A stretch of 64,000 nucleotides of DNA. It comes from Roseiarcus sp037446355 (GTDB lineage Bacteria; Pseudomonadota; Alphaproteobacteria; Rhizobiales; Beijerinckiaceae). Where the stretch lies: NCBI GenBank assembly GCA_037446355.1, contig JBBIIT010000009.1:1-64000 (forward strand), written 5' to 3'. The notes under the pieces were generated by a model, which did not search any database, was not told the origin of the DNA, and saw only the letters and a list, made by a program, of their open reading frames with translations. The stretch's first letter is position 1. Every line of letters begins with the position of its first letter. Shown piece by piece: positions 1 through 9,030 of the stretch. Made by a program: the position numbers and the translations under genes.

Positions 1-1100
1 GCCTGGTGCAGAACGACATCAAGCGCGTCATCGCCTATTCGACCTGCTCGCAGCTTGGCTATATGTTCGTCGGCCTTGGCGTCGGCGGATATGGCCTCGG
101 CATCTTCCATCTCTTCACGCACGCCTTTTTCAAGGCGCTGTTGTTCCTCGGCGCCGGCTCCGTCATCCACGCGATGCATCACGAACAGGACATGCGCGCG
201 ATGGGCGGATTGCGGCGCGAGATCCCGTTCACGTTCTGGATGATGACGATCGGCACGCTGGCGCTGACCGGCGTCGGCATCCCCTTCACTTCGATCGGCT
301 TCGCCGGCTATGTCTCGAAGGATGCGATCATCGAGGCCGCGTTCGCGTCGCATCGCTATGGCGCGGTCTATGCATTCCTTTGCGTGGTCAGTGCGGCCGG
401 CCTGACCTCGTTCTATTCCTGGCGCCTGGTTTTCATGACCTTCTTCGGCCATCGCGGCGATTTCGCGGCGGCGTTGCCGGCGAACGACCACGGTCACGAC
501 GACCACGCGCACGACGACCATGGCGACGGACACGCCGCGCACGAGTCGCCCAGCGTGATGCTGGTTCCGCTCGCGGTGCTGGCGATCGGCGCCGTCGTCG
601 CGGGCGTCGCTTTCCGCTCCTGGTTCATCGGCGCCGGTTTCGAGGGCTTCTGGAAAGAATCGCTGTTTCTGGCCAAGGACAACACGGTCCTCGAAGATAT
701 GGAGAAAGTTCCTTGGCTCGTCTCGCTGTTGCCGACGCTAATGATGATCGGCGGCTTCCTCATCGCCTATTATATGTACATGGTCGACAAAAAGGCCCCC
801 GCGCGGCTCGCGGCGGCCAATCCGCTGCTGTACCGGTTCCTCCTCAACAAGTGGTACTTCGACGAACTCTATGACTTCCTGTTCGTGCGCCCGGCGATTT
901 GGATCGGCCGTGTGTTCTGGAAAGGCGGCGACGGTTTCATCATCGACGGTTTCGGCCCCGACGGCGTTTCGGCGCGCGTGCTCGATATAACACGAAGCGC
1001 CGTTCGTTTGCAGACCGGCTACGTCTATCACTACGCCTTCGCGATGCTGATCGGCGTCGCCGCGCTGGCGACTTGGTATCTCTTCGGGGAAATCCGCTGA
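1..1100 (+). CDS. nuoL: NADH-quinone oxidoreductase subunit L, 3' part
   Basis: Antiporter-like membrane subunit of respiratory complex I. The reading frame is open from base 3 of the window, so the N-terminal part lies upstream and only about 365 C-terminal residues are present. The stretch IKRVIAYSTCSQLGYM is the conserved TM helix signature of NuoL/ND5, followed by several hydrophobic helices and the long C-terminal part typical of NuoL. A His/Asp-rich segment (coded by about 487-545, eight histidines) sits in a loop between helices. The stop TGA overlaps the start of nuoM (TGATG), so translation is probably coupled. Identity is firm; truncation is due to the window edge, not a mutation. 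Confidence 0.96.
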   Translation, partial: LVQNDIKRVIAYSTCSQLGYMFVGLGVGGYGLGIFHLFTHAFFKALLFLGAGSVIHAMHHEQDMRAMGGLRREIPFTFWMMTIGTLALTGVGIPFTSIGFAGYVSKDAIIEAAFASHRYGAVYAFLCVVSAAGLTSFYSWRLVFMTFFGHRGDFAAALPANDHGHDDHAHDDHGDGHAAHESPSVMLVPLAVLAIGAVVAGVAFRSWFIGAGFEGFWKESLFLAKDNTVLEDMEKVPWLVSLLPTLMMIGGFLIAYYMYMVDKKAPARLAAANPLLYRFLLNKWYFDELYDFLFVRPAIWIGRVFWKGGDGFIIDGFGPDGVSARVLDITRSAVRLQTGYVYHYAFAMLIGVAALATWYLFGEIR

Positions 1101-2602
1101 TGTCCGGCAATTGGGTCCTTTCCGCGCTTCTGATCCTGCCGATGGCGGGCGCGCTGCTGATTCTGTTGCTGCGCGGCGAGAACGAGGCAAACAATCGTAA
1201 CGCGCGCTACATCGCGTTGTGGGCGACGCTGATCACTTTCGTTCTCAGCCTCTACGGCTGGGCTCTGTTCGATCCGAGTAAGCCCGGCTTCCAATTGATC
1301 GAACAGCGCGCCTGGTTCCCGAACGGCATCATCTACAAGCTCGGCGTCGATGGCATTTCGATGCCTTTCGTGCTGCTGACGACATTCCTGATGCCGATCT
1401 GCATCCTGGCTTCCTGGACCTCGATCGACAAGCGCGTCAAAGAATACATGATCGCCTTCCTGGCGTTGGAGACGCTGATGATCGGCGTGTTCGAAGCGCT
1501 CGATCTCGTGCTGTTCTATCTCTTCTTCGAGGGTGGCCTGATCCCGATGTTCCTGATCATCGGCGTCTGGGGCGGCAAGCGGCGCGTCTACGCCGCGTTC
1601 AAATTCTTCCTCTATACGCTGGCCGGCTCGCTGCTGATGCTGCTCGCGATCATGGCGATGTATTGGACGGCGGGCACGACCGACATCGAAGCGCTGTTGA
1701 AGACCGCCTTCGCGCCGGCGATGCAGAAGTGGCTGTGGCTCGCCTTCTTCGCTTCGTTCGCGGTGAAGATGCCGATGTGGCCGGTGCATACCTGGTTGCC
1801 CGACGCGCATGTCGAGGCGCCGACGGCCGGCTCGGTGATCCTGGCGGGCATCTTGTTGAAGATGGGCGGGTACGGCTTCCTCAGATTCTCGTTGCCGATG
1901 TTTCCGGACGCCTCGGTCTATTTTTCGCCGCTGATCTATTCGATGTCGATCGTCGCCATCATTTACACCTCGCTGGTGGCGCTGGTTCAGGAGGACATGA
2001 AGAAACTGATCGCCTATTCGTCGGTCGCCCACATGGGCTTCGTGACGATGGGCCTGTTCGCCGCCAATACGCAGGGGGTGCAGGGCGCCGTCTATCAGAT
2101 GGTGAGCCACGGCCTCGTCTCGGGCGCGCTCTTCCTCTGCGTCGGCGTAATCTACGACCGCATGCATACGCGCGACATTGCGGCTTACGGCGGTCTTGTG
2201 AAGCGTATGCCGCGCTACGCCGTCGCGCTCATGGTGTTCACGCTCGCCAATGTCGGCCTGCCCGGCACTTCCGGTTTCGTTGGCGAATTCTTGACCCTGA
2301 TCGGCGCCTTTCAGGCTAACAGTTGGGTGGCGCTGTTCGCGACGTCCGGAGTGATCCTGTCGGCGGCCTATGCGCTCTATCTTTATCGCCGCGTCATATT
2401 CGGCGTGCTCGACAAGCCGAACCTGATGACAATTTCGGATCTGAGCGCGCGCGAAATCGCCATGCTCGCGCCACTGCTGATCCTGACGATCTACTACGGC
2501 GTGCATCCGCAGCCGATCATCGACGCTAGCTCCGCCTCGATTGACGCCCTGTTGCAGGGATTCAATCACGCGCTCGCGGCGACGAAGACGGCGGGGCTGT
2601 GA
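1100..2602 (+). CDS. nuoM: NADH-quinone oxidoreductase subunit M
   Basis: 500-residue proton-pumping membrane subunit of complex I, normal length. The start ATG at 1100 overlaps the nuoL stop. The open frame extends further upstream but that part overlaps nuoL. Family signatures visible: the loop LFYLFFEGGLIPMFLIIG, KMPMWPVHTWLPDAHVEAPT with the conserved Lys and the TWLPDAH motif, and MKKLIAYSSVAHMGFV in the discontinuous helix region. About 14 hydrophobic segments. It is followed by nuoN after 40 bases, completing the end of the nuo operon. Confidence 0.97.
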   Translation: MSGNWVLSALLILPMAGALLILLLRGENEANNRNARYIALWATLITFVLSLYGWALFDPSKPGFQLIEQRAWFPNGIIYKLGVDGISMPFVLLTTFLMPICILASWTSIDKRVKEYMIAFLALETLMIGVFEALDLVLFYLFFEGGLIPMFLIIGVWGGKRRVYAAFKFFLYTLAGSLLMLLAIMAMYWTAGTTDIEALLKTAFAPAMQKWLWLAFFASFAVKMPMWPVHTWLPDAHVEAPTAGSVILAGILLKMGGYGFLRFSLPMFPDASVYFSPLIYSMSIVAIIYTSLVALVQEDMKKLIAYSSVAHMGFVTMGLFAANTQGVQGAVYQMVSHGLVSGALFLCVGVIYDRMHTRDIAAYGGLVKRMPRYAVALMVFTLANVGLPGTSGFVGEFLTLIGAFQANSWVALFATSGVILSAAYALYLYRRVIFGVLDKPNLMTISDLSAREIAMLAPLLILTIYYGVHPQPIIDASSASIDALLQGFNHALAATKTAGL

Positions 2603-2642
2603 ACCTCGGCGGCGAGCCGGATCTTTTGGGATTGATGAGAAC

Positions 2643-4076
2643 ATGGACGTCACCGCGCTTTCTTTCACCGTAGTCATGCCCGAGCTCATTCTCGCGGCGG
2701 GCGCGCTCGTTCTGCTGCTCCTGGGCGCGCTGCGAGGCGAGCGCTCGCACTGGCTGGTGCTGGAGGGCGCGGTCGCGCTGCTCGGCGTCGCGCTGGTCAC
2801 GCTGCTGGTGGGCAACCGCGCGGGCGGCGTTACGTTCTACGGGGCCTTCACTGACGACGCCTTCGCGCGCTTCATGAAGGCGCTCGCCCTGATCGGCTCG
2901 CTGACGACCTTGCTGCTTTCGATCGATTTCATGCGCAAGAAGCTGATCGGCGGTTTTGAATTCCCGGTTCTGCTGCTGCTCTCGACTCTGGGCATGATGA
3001 TGCTGATCTCGGCGACCGATTTCATTGCGCTCTATCTTGGTCTCGAACTGATGAGCCTTTCGCTCTATGTCGTGGCCGCCTATCGGCGCGACGATCTCAA
3101 AGCGTCCGAAGCGGGGCTCAAATATTTTGTCCTCGGCGCGCTTTCGTCGGGCATGTTGCTGTATGGCGTTTCACTGATGTACGGCTACGCCGGCACGGTC
3201 TCGTTCACCGGCGTCGCCGCTGCGCTCAAAGGCGTCTCGCCCCTCGGCGTCATCTTCGCGCTCGTGTTCGTGCTGGCCGGACTCGCGTTCAAGATTTCGG
3301 CGGTGCCGTTTCACATGTGGACGCCCGACGTTTACGAAGGCGCGCCGACGCCGGTGACGACCTTCTTCGCCTCGGCGCCGAAAATGGCGGCGATGGCGGT
3401 GCTCGTGCGCGTGACGCTGACCGCTTTTCCGGGCATCTCGGGGGAATGGCGGCAGATCGTCGGCTTCATCTCCATCGCTTCCATGGCGCTTGGCGCCTTC
3501 GCCGCGATCGGCCAGACCAACATCAAGCGGCTGATGGCCTATTCCTCGATCGGCCATATGGGCTTCGCGCTGGTTGGCCTCGCCGCCGGCTCCGTCGAGG
3601 GCGCGCATGGTGTCATCGTTTATATGTCGATCTATCTCGTGATGACGTTGGGAACCTTCGCCGGAATCCTGTCGATGCGCCGCGACGGCGTCTATGTCGA
3701 GAACATCGCCGACCTCGCGGGCCTCGCTCGGACCAACGCGCCGATGGCGTTCTTCCTCGGCGCCATGATGTTCAGCCTCGCCGGCGTGCCGCCGCTCGCC
3801 GGCTTTTTCGCCAAATTCTATGTGTTCTCGGCGGCGATCCACGCCAACCTCTATGGGCTGGCGGTGATCGGCGTGCTTCTTAGCGCGGTGGGCGCCTATT
3901 ACTATCTGCGCATTGTCAAGATCATGTATTTCGACGAACCGGCGGTCGCGTTCGACCCGCAGGGTGCGGTCGCGAGAACCGTGCTGGCGCTCGCGACCGC
4001 GATCGTGGTTTTCTTCGCGCTCGCGCCCGCGCCGCTGACCAATGCGGCGATGGCCGCCGCCAAGTCGCTGTTTTGA
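2643..4076 (+). CDS. nuoN: NADH-quinone oxidoreductase subunit N
   Basis: 477-residue antiporter-like subunit of complex I, usual length. ATG at 2643 is chosen because the frame upstream of it is charged and overlaps nuoM. Signatures: FKISAVPFHMWTPDVYEGAP (the NuoN form of the WTPD motif with its conserved Lys), TNIKRLMAYSSIGHMGFA, and about 14 hydrophobic helices. The last codons overlap the start of birA (TTGA at 4073-4076), a coupling common for this gene order in Hyphomicrobiales. Confidence 0.97.
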   Translation: MDVTALSFTVVMPELILAAGALVLLLLGALRGERSHWLVLEGAVALLGVALVTLLVGNRAGGVTFYGAFTDDAFARFMKALALIGSLTTLLLSIDFMRKKLIGGFEFPVLLLLSTLGMMMLISATDFIALYLGLELMSLSLYVVAAYRRDDLKASEAGLKYFVLGALSSGMLLYGVSLMYGYAGTVSFTGVAAALKGVSPLGVIFALVFVLAGLAFKISAVPFHMWTPDVYEGAPTPVTTFFASAPKMAAMAVLVRVTLTAFPGISGEWRQIVGFISIASMALGAFAAIGQTNIKRLMAYSSIGHMGFALVGLAAGSVEGAHGVIVYMSIYLVMTLGTFAGILSMRRDGVYVENIADLAGLARTNAPMAFFLGAMMFSLAGVPPLAGFFAKFYVFSAAIHANLYGLAVIGVLLSAVGAYYYLRIVKIMYFDEPAVAFDPQGAVARTVLALATAIVVFFALAPAPLTNAAMAAAKSLF

Positions 4077-4861
4077 ACGCGTCGTCGGGCGAGTCGACTG
4101 TTAGCCGCTACGAAATCGCCGAATGGCGCGTCGTGCGCCAGGCCCGCCTTGGCTCAACCAACGACGAGGCGCGGGCGGAACTCGCGGCCGGCGATCCCGG
4201 ACGGCTCTGGATCGTCGCCGATGAACAAACGGCTGGACGCGGGCGCCACGGCCGCGTCTGGTCCTCGCCGCCGGGCAATCTATACGCAAGCGCGCTGCTG
4301 GTTGATCCGTGCGAGACGGCGATGGCGGCGAAAATCGGCTTCGTCGCCGGCGTCGCGCTGCGCAACGCGGTAGCCGATCTCGGAGCGACGGGCGTGCGCC
4401 TCAAATGGCCGAACGATCTCGTCACCGACGGCGCGAAACTCGCGGGACTGCTCGTCGAGGGGCTGACGATCCCCGGCCGACCTTTCGCCGCGATTGTCGG
4501 CTTCGGCGTTAACATCCGCTCCTCGCCGCAGGGCCTCGATTATCCAACGACCAACCTCGACCGTCTGACCCCACGCGCATTGACGCCAGGTGATCTGCTC
4601 GCGCGGCTCGCCATACGCTTCGACGAGGCGATGGCGGTCTTCGCGCGCGGCGCGGGTTTTGCGCGCATTCGCGAACTCTGGCTCGCAAGTGCGGCGGGTC
4701 TGGGCGGGCCGATTCGCGCTCGCGGGGCGCGGGGCGTGCGGGAAGGCACATTTGAAGGGCTGGACTCCGAGGGTCGTCTGTTGCTACGCGCGCCGGGTGG
4801 CGTCGAAGGTCTGGAATCGGCCGACATCGTCCTGCCGTCGTCCGCCGCCGAAACCGTCTGA
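4073..4861 (+). CDS. birA: Biotin--[acetyl-CoA-carboxylase] ligase
   Basis: Attaches biotin to carrier proteins such as AccB. 262 residues with only the catalytic and C-terminal domains: there is no N-terminal helix-turn-helix, so this is the non-repressor (class I) form. The biotinyl-AMP loop GRGRHGR is at residues 55-61, and the LKWPNDLV and GAKLAGLLVEG motifs carrying the catalytic Lys follow. The proposed TTG start overlaps the nuoN stop; no better in-frame start lies before the conserved LGSTNDEA segment. RNase J follows 13 bases later. Confidence 0.93.
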   Translation: MNASSGESTVSRYEIAEWRVVRQARLGSTNDEARAELAAGDPGRLWIVADEQTAGRGRHGRVWSSPPGNLYASALLVDPCETAMAAKIGFVAGVALRNAVADLGATGVRLKWPNDLVTDGAKLAGLLVEGLTIPGRPFAAIVGFGVNIRSSPQGLDYPTTNLDRLTPRALTPGDLLARLAIRFDEAMAVFARGAGFARIRELWLASAAGLGGPIRARGARGVREGTFEGLDSEGRLLLRAPGGVEGLESADIVLPSSAAETV

Positions 4862-4874
4862 GAAAGCCCCGTTC

Positions 4875-6542
4875 ATGAGCGATGACGACGCATTGATTTT
4901 CGCCCCGCTCGGCGGCCTCGGCGAGATCGGCATGAACTGCGCGCTTTACGGCTTCGGGCCGGCCCAGGCGCGTAAATGGTTGATGGTCGATCTCGGCGTC
5001 GCCTTTGCGGGCGAGGAGCTGCCGGGCGTCGATCTGATCATGCCCGACCTTGCCTTCATCGAAAAGGCGAAGAAGGATCTCGTCGGCCTCATCATCACCC
5101 ACGCGCACGAGGACCACATCGGCGCGCTCGCCGAACTTTGGCCCCGTCTTGGCGTGCAAGTGTATATGACGCCGTTCGCCGCCGGCCTCGCCGAGGCGCG
5201 GCGTCTTGGCGAACCGGGCGCGCCGAAAATTCCGATCAAGATCGTTCAGCAGGGCGCGCGCGTTTCGCTCGGGCCGTTCAACGTCGAGTTCATTTCCGTC
5301 GCCCATTCGATCCCCGAAAGCTGCGCGCTGGCGATCCGCACGCCCGCGGGCCTCGTCGTTCATTCGGGCGACTGGAAGATCGACGCGACCCCGCTAGTCG
5401 GCCGCGTCACCGACGAAGCGCGCCTGAAGGCGCTCGGCGAAGAGGGCGTGCTGGCGCTGATCTGTGATTCGACCAATGTGCTGCGCGAAGGCGAGAGCCC
5501 GTCGGAGGCGGACGTCGCCGTCAGCCTGACCGAGATTGTCGGCCGAGCGAGCGGGCGCGTCCTCGTTACCACCTTCGCCTCCAACGTCGCGCGATTGCGC
5601 GCTGCGGCCGAGGCGGGTCTCGCCAATGGCCGCCAGATCGTCGTCATGGGCCGCGCGATGGAGCGCGTGATCGCGGTCGCCCGCGAATGCGGCTATCTCG
5701 AAGGCCTGCCGCCATTCCTGGGACCGGATCCGTTCGAGCGGATGCCTCGCGACAAAGTGCTGGGGCTGGCGACCGGCAGCCAGGGCGAACCGCGCGCCGC
5801 GCTCGCGCGCATAGCCGACAACCAATATCCAAGCGCCAAGCTCGCCTCCGGCGATACCGTGATATTTTCCTCGCGCACCATTCCCGGCAACGAGAAGGCG
5901 GTCGGCAGGATCGTCAATGGCCTCGTCACGCAAGGCGTCGAAGTTATCACTGACCGCGACCGGCTCGTGCACGTGTCCGGACATCCGCGCCGCGCCGAAC
6001 TCGCCAAGATGTATGCCTGGTTGAAGCCGAAAATCGCCGTGCCCGCGCATGGCGAACCATTACATCTAAGCGAACATGTCGCATTCGCCAAGGCGCAAGG
6101 CGTTCGTGAGGTCGTGCGCGCATTCAACGGCGACGTCGTTCGCCTTGCTGAGGGTCGCGCGGGCGTCGTCGGTCAGGTCAACCACGGCCGCCGCTATAAG
6201 GACGGCGACATCCTGCTCGCGGCCGGCGACGAAAGCGTCGGCGAACGGCGTAAGCTTTCTTTCGCCGGGATCGTCTCGATCGCGCTCGCGCTGTCGCCGA
6301 AGGGCGAGATGTCGGGCGATCCCGACGTGATGATCGCCGGCCTGCCGCAGCGCACGCGCGACGGCGCCGCGATTGACGCGCTTATCGACACGGCGATCTT
6401 CGAGACCTTCGAGAGCCTGCCGCGCGGCAAGCGCAAAGACCCCGATTTCGTCTCGACCGCGATCGAACGCGCCGTGCGCAATGCGGTCAATTCGGTCTGG
6501 GGCAAGAAGCCTATGGTTCATGTCCTGGTAGTGGAAGTTTAG
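4875..6542 (+). CDS. rnj: Ribonuclease J
   Basis: Metallo-beta-lactamase/beta-CASP ribonuclease (endo- and 5'-3' exonuclease) acting in mRNA decay and rRNA processing in the cytoplasm. 555 residues, standard length. The Zn motif HAHEDH is at residues 76-81, with later VHSGDWKID and CDSTN motifs, the beta-CASP segment containing VTTFASNVARL, and HVSGHPRR near the C-terminal third. ATG at 4875 is preceded by AAAGCCCC rather than a strong Shine-Dalgarno site. The frame extends upstream but overlaps birA. It lies between birA and mce as in many Hyphomicrobiales. Confidence 0.96.
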   Translation: MSDDDALIFAPLGGLGEIGMNCALYGFGPAQARKWLMVDLGVAFAGEELPGVDLIMPDLAFIEKAKKDLVGLIITHAHEDHIGALAELWPRLGVQVYMTPFAAGLAEARRLGEPGAPKIPIKIVQQGARVSLGPFNVEFISVAHSIPESCALAIRTPAGLVVHSGDWKIDATPLVGRVTDEARLKALGEEGVLALICDSTNVLREGESPSEADVAVSLTEIVGRASGRVLVTTFASNVARLRAAAEAGLANGRQIVVMGRAMERVIAVARECGYLEGLPPFLGPDPFERMPRDKVLGLATGSQGEPRAALARIADNQYPSAKLASGDTVIFSSRTIPGNEKAVGRIVNGLVTQGVEVITDRDRLVHVSGHPRRAELAKMYAWLKPKIAVPAHGEPLHLSEHVAFAKAQGVREVVRAFNGDVVRLAEGRAGVVGQVNHGRRYKDGDILLAAGDESVGERRKLSFAGIVSIALALSPKGEMSGDPDVMIAGLPQRTRDGAAIDALIDTAIFETFESLPRGKRKDPDFVSTAIERAVRNAVNSVWGKKPMVHVLVVEV

Positions 6543-6550
6543 AGGCAAGC

Positions 6551-6955
6551 ATGATTGGTCGCTTGAATCACGTCGCCGTCGTGGTCCCCGATCTGGAAGC
6601 CGCGAGCCGTCTCTATCGCGAAAGCCTGGGCGCGCACGTCTCCGCGCCGGCCGCGTTGCCGGAGCATGGCGTAACGGTCGTGTTCGTCGAACTGTCCAAC
6701 ACGAAGATCGAATTGCTGCACCCGCTTGGCGCCAATTCGCCGATAGCCAAGTTTTTAGAGAAGAACCCCGACGGCGGGATGCATCACTTGTGCTTCGAGG
6801 TCGACGATATTCTGAGCGCGCGCGATCAGCTTAAAGCGACGGGCGCGCGCGTGCTCGGCGACGGATCGCCGAAGATCGGCGCGCACGGCAAGCCGGTATT
6901 GTTCCTGCACCCGAAGGATTTTCAAGGAACCTTGATCGAACTGGAGCAGGTCTGA
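6551..6955 (+). CDS. mce: Methylmalonyl-CoA epimerase
   Basis: 134-residue vicinal-oxygen-chelate (glyoxalase-fold) protein that interconverts (S)- and (R)-methylmalonyl-CoA in the propionyl-CoA and ethylmalonyl-CoA pathways. Metal-binding residues typical of the family are visible: His in LNHVAVVV near the start, Glu in IELLHPLG, His in MHHLCFEVDD and the terminal Glu in GTLIELEQ. It starts 8 bases after the rnj stop and is likely the last gene of that transcript. Confidence 0.94.
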   Translation: MIGRLNHVAVVVPDLEAASRLYRESLGAHVSAPAALPEHGVTVVFVELSNTKIELLHPLGANSPIAKFLEKNPDGGMHHLCFEVDDILSARDQLKATGARVLGDGSPKIGAHGKPVLFLHPKDFQGTLIELEQV

Positions 6956-7018
6956 AGCGGCGCGCTTTTGTCCGGCGATGCGATTCAGTAGGCTTGAGAC
7001 AGGAAAGGAGAACCGGCC

Positions 7019-7447
7019 ATGACGGAGTCTCGGAGCCTTCCCAAATCCCGCGCTCGTTGCGAGGTTGTCCGCGCCGGCGCGCCTTTCGTCGGCAAGCAAG
7101 GCTTTTCCTATGCCCCCGCCGTCTCCGCCGAGACCGTCGGCGCCACGGCCCTGCACATGCAATTGCTGACCATTCCGCCAGGCGGCCGCGCCAAGGCGCA
7201 CAAGCACGAATCGCATGAAACGGCGATCTACGTTCTTAGCGGCGAAGCCGGCATGTATTACGGCGATCGGCTGGAAGAGCATATGGTCGCGCGCTCGGGT
7301 GACTTTGTCTATATTCCGGCCAACGTTCCGCATCTGCCCTATAATTTGAGCGCCGCCGAACCGTGCACTGCGATCGTTTCGCGCACCGATCCCAACGAGC
7401 AGGAAAGCGTCGTGCTGCTGCCCGATCTCGATTTGATTCATCGATGA
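7019..7447 (+). CDS. Cupin-domain protein of unknown substrate
   Basis: 142 residues containing one RmlC-like cupin. The first cupin motif is seen in PPGGRAKAHKHESHETAIYVLSG (His, His, Glu as likely metal ligands) and the second in GDFVYIPANVPHLPYNL (His). AGGAAAGGAG just upstream is a good ribosome binding site for the ATG at 7019. No signal peptide. Sits alone between mce and a glycosyltransferase-like gene, so context gives no pathway. Fold assignment is secure; function is not. Confidence 0.75.
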   Translation: MTESRSLPKSRARCEVVRAGAPFVGKQGFSYAPAVSAETVGATALHMQLLTIPPGGRAKAHKHESHETAIYVLSGEAGMYYGDRLEEHMVARSGDFVYIPANVPHLPYNLSAAEPCTAIVSRTDPNEQESVVLLPDLDLIHR

Positions 7448-7475
7448 GGCGTGTCGACCGAGCGTGAGGGCGCCG

Positions 7476-8522
7476 ATGCGCGTGAGTTTCGATGGCGGGC
7501 GGCTCAACGAACGCGGCGTCGCGGTGGCGATGTTCGACTACGCCCTTCATGCGCGCGCGCTGCTCGGGGTCGAGCCGATCATCCTGCACGACGTCAGCGA
7601 CCCGCCCGATCCCGCTCACGTCGAACGATTCTCCCGCGCGTTTGCGACATTCGCGTACAGCAACGAGGACGAGATGCAGCGCCTGATTGCGCGCGAGCGC
7701 ATCGACGTCGCCTATTTCCTGAAGATCGGGCGTCGTAAGGCGCCGCTGTCGAAGTCCAGCCGCACGGCCGTGCATGAAGTATTCGGCTTTTTCCATCCGC
7801 ACGGCGATTCTTACGCATATGTCTCGACCTGGCTCGCGAAGGCGATGACGGGCGGGCGATATCCCGCCGTGCCGCATATCGTCGATCTGCCGGCGCCGCG
7901 CGCTAGCCTTCGCGCCGAGCTCGGCCTGCCCGCTGAAGCGTTCGTTGTCGGACGCCACGGGGCGACCAACCAGTTCAATGTGCCCTTCGTGGCCAAGGCG
8001 ATCGAGGCGGCGTTGGCGAAGCGCAAGAACCTTTGGTTCCTGATGCTCAACACCGATCGCTTTTCCGATCACGAACGCATCATCCACCTTCCGGGCGTCG
8101 CCGAACGCCAGCGGATCGCCGATTTCGTCGGCGCCTGCGACGCCGGGCTCAACGCGCGGCGCGTTGGCGAAACCTTCGGCCTTTCGATCGCGGAATATCT
8201 TTCGCAGGACAAGCCGGCGCTCGTGTGGGAGGGCGGGCGCGATCGCAATCACCTCGAACTCGTCGAGGACGCGCGATTTCGCTATCGCACGCGCGAGGAT
8301 TTGACGCGCCAGTTGATCGAACTCGAGCCGAACCGCGAGGTCGGCGCCTTTCGAGCGCGTGTGGAGGCGTTCGCGCCCGATCGGGTCATGCGCGCTTTCG
8401 AGGCGGCCTTTCTCGATCCCGGCCCAAGAAAAATGCCCGGTTTGCCGCCGGGCTTTCGATTGATGGGCCGCGCGCGAGAGCGTCTGCGGCGCTGGCGGGA
8501 CGACGCCTGGATCGCGCGCTGA
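7476..8522 (+). CDS. Glycosyltransferase-like protein (GT-B type, group 1-like)
   Basis: 348 residues. The C-terminal half has the layout of a GT-B C-terminal domain: GVAERQRIADFVGACDAGLNAR followed by GETFGLSIAEYLSQDKPALVW, which resembles the nucleotide-sugar binding region of family 1 glycosyltransferases. The N-terminal half is less familiar (FDGGRLNERGVAVAMFDYA). I chose the ATG at 7476 because GAGGG lies five bases upstream; a GTG at 7464 is possible. No signal peptide or TM segment. The acceptor is unknown and no polysaccharide genes are adjacent. Confidence 0.6.
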   Translation: MRVSFDGGRLNERGVAVAMFDYALHARALLGVEPIILHDVSDPPDPAHVERFSRAFATFAYSNEDEMQRLIARERIDVAYFLKIGRRKAPLSKSSRTAVHEVFGFFHPHGDSYAYVSTWLAKAMTGGRYPAVPHIVDLPAPRASLRAELGLPAEAFVVGRHGATNQFNVPFVAKAIEAALAKRKNLWFLMLNTDRFSDHERIIHLPGVAERQRIADFVGACDAGLNARRVGETFGLSIAEYLSQDKPALVWEGGRDRNHLELVEDARFRYRTREDLTRQLIELEPNREVGAFRARVEAFAPDRVMRAFEAAFLDPGPRKMPGLPPGFRLMGRARERLRRWRDDAWIAR

Positions 8523-8525
8523 AGT

Positions 8526-9002
8526 TCAGCCGCGCTCGCGCATCAGTCTGGATTTGTCGCGGCTCCAGTCGCGCGCTTTTTCGGTGTCGCGTTTGTCGTG
8601 CAGCTTCTTGCCCCTGCCAAGAGCGAGGGCGATCTTGGCGCGACCCTTTTCGTTGAAATAAATGCGAAGCGGCACGATCGTCATGCCCTCGCGCTCGACG
8701 CCCTTGGCGAGCTTCGCGATCTCCTTGGCGTGCAGCAGCAGCTTGCGCGGCCGCTTCGGCTCGTGATTGAAGCGATTGGCCTGGAGATATTCCGGGATGT
8801 TGGCGTTGTAGAGCATCATCGCGCCGCTGCGATCGACCGCGGCGTAGCTCTCGGCGACCGTCGCCTTGCCCGATCGCAGCGATTTGACTTCAGGTCCGGT
8901 CAGCATGATGCCGGCCTCGAAGACCTCGCCGATCTCGTAGTCGTAGCGCGCGCGCCGGTTATCGGCGACGACCTTGACGTTCGGATTGCCCTTTGCGGCC
9001 AC
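8526..9002 (-). CDS. smpB: SsrA-binding protein SmpB
   Basis: 158 residues, normal length. Binds tmRNA and carries it to stalled ribosomes. Signatures: N-terminal NRRARYDYEIGEVFEAGI, the OB-fold core LTGPEVKSLRSGKA, PLRIYFNEKGRAKIALALGRGKKLHDKR and the basic C-terminal tail. It follows dapA by 28 bases on the same strand and is likely co-transcribed. It ends 3 bases from the convergent glycosyltransferase gene. Confidence 0.97.
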   Translation of the reverse strand: MAAKGNPNVKVVADNRRARYDYEIGEVFEAGIMLTGPEVKSLRSGKATVAESYAAVDRSGAMMLYNANIPEYLQANRFNHEPKRPRKLLLHAKEIAKLAKGVEREGMTIVPLRIYFNEKGRAKIALALGRGKKLHDKRDTEKARDWSRDKSRLMRERG

Positions 9003-9030
9003 GCTGCGTTGCGTCCTTCGAATCCGTCGC

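Noticed and set aside
1031..2815. 594-codon open frame antisense to nuoM
   Set aside because: Antisense shadow of a highly conserved membrane protein; translation is His/Arg/Gln-rich and unlike any protein.
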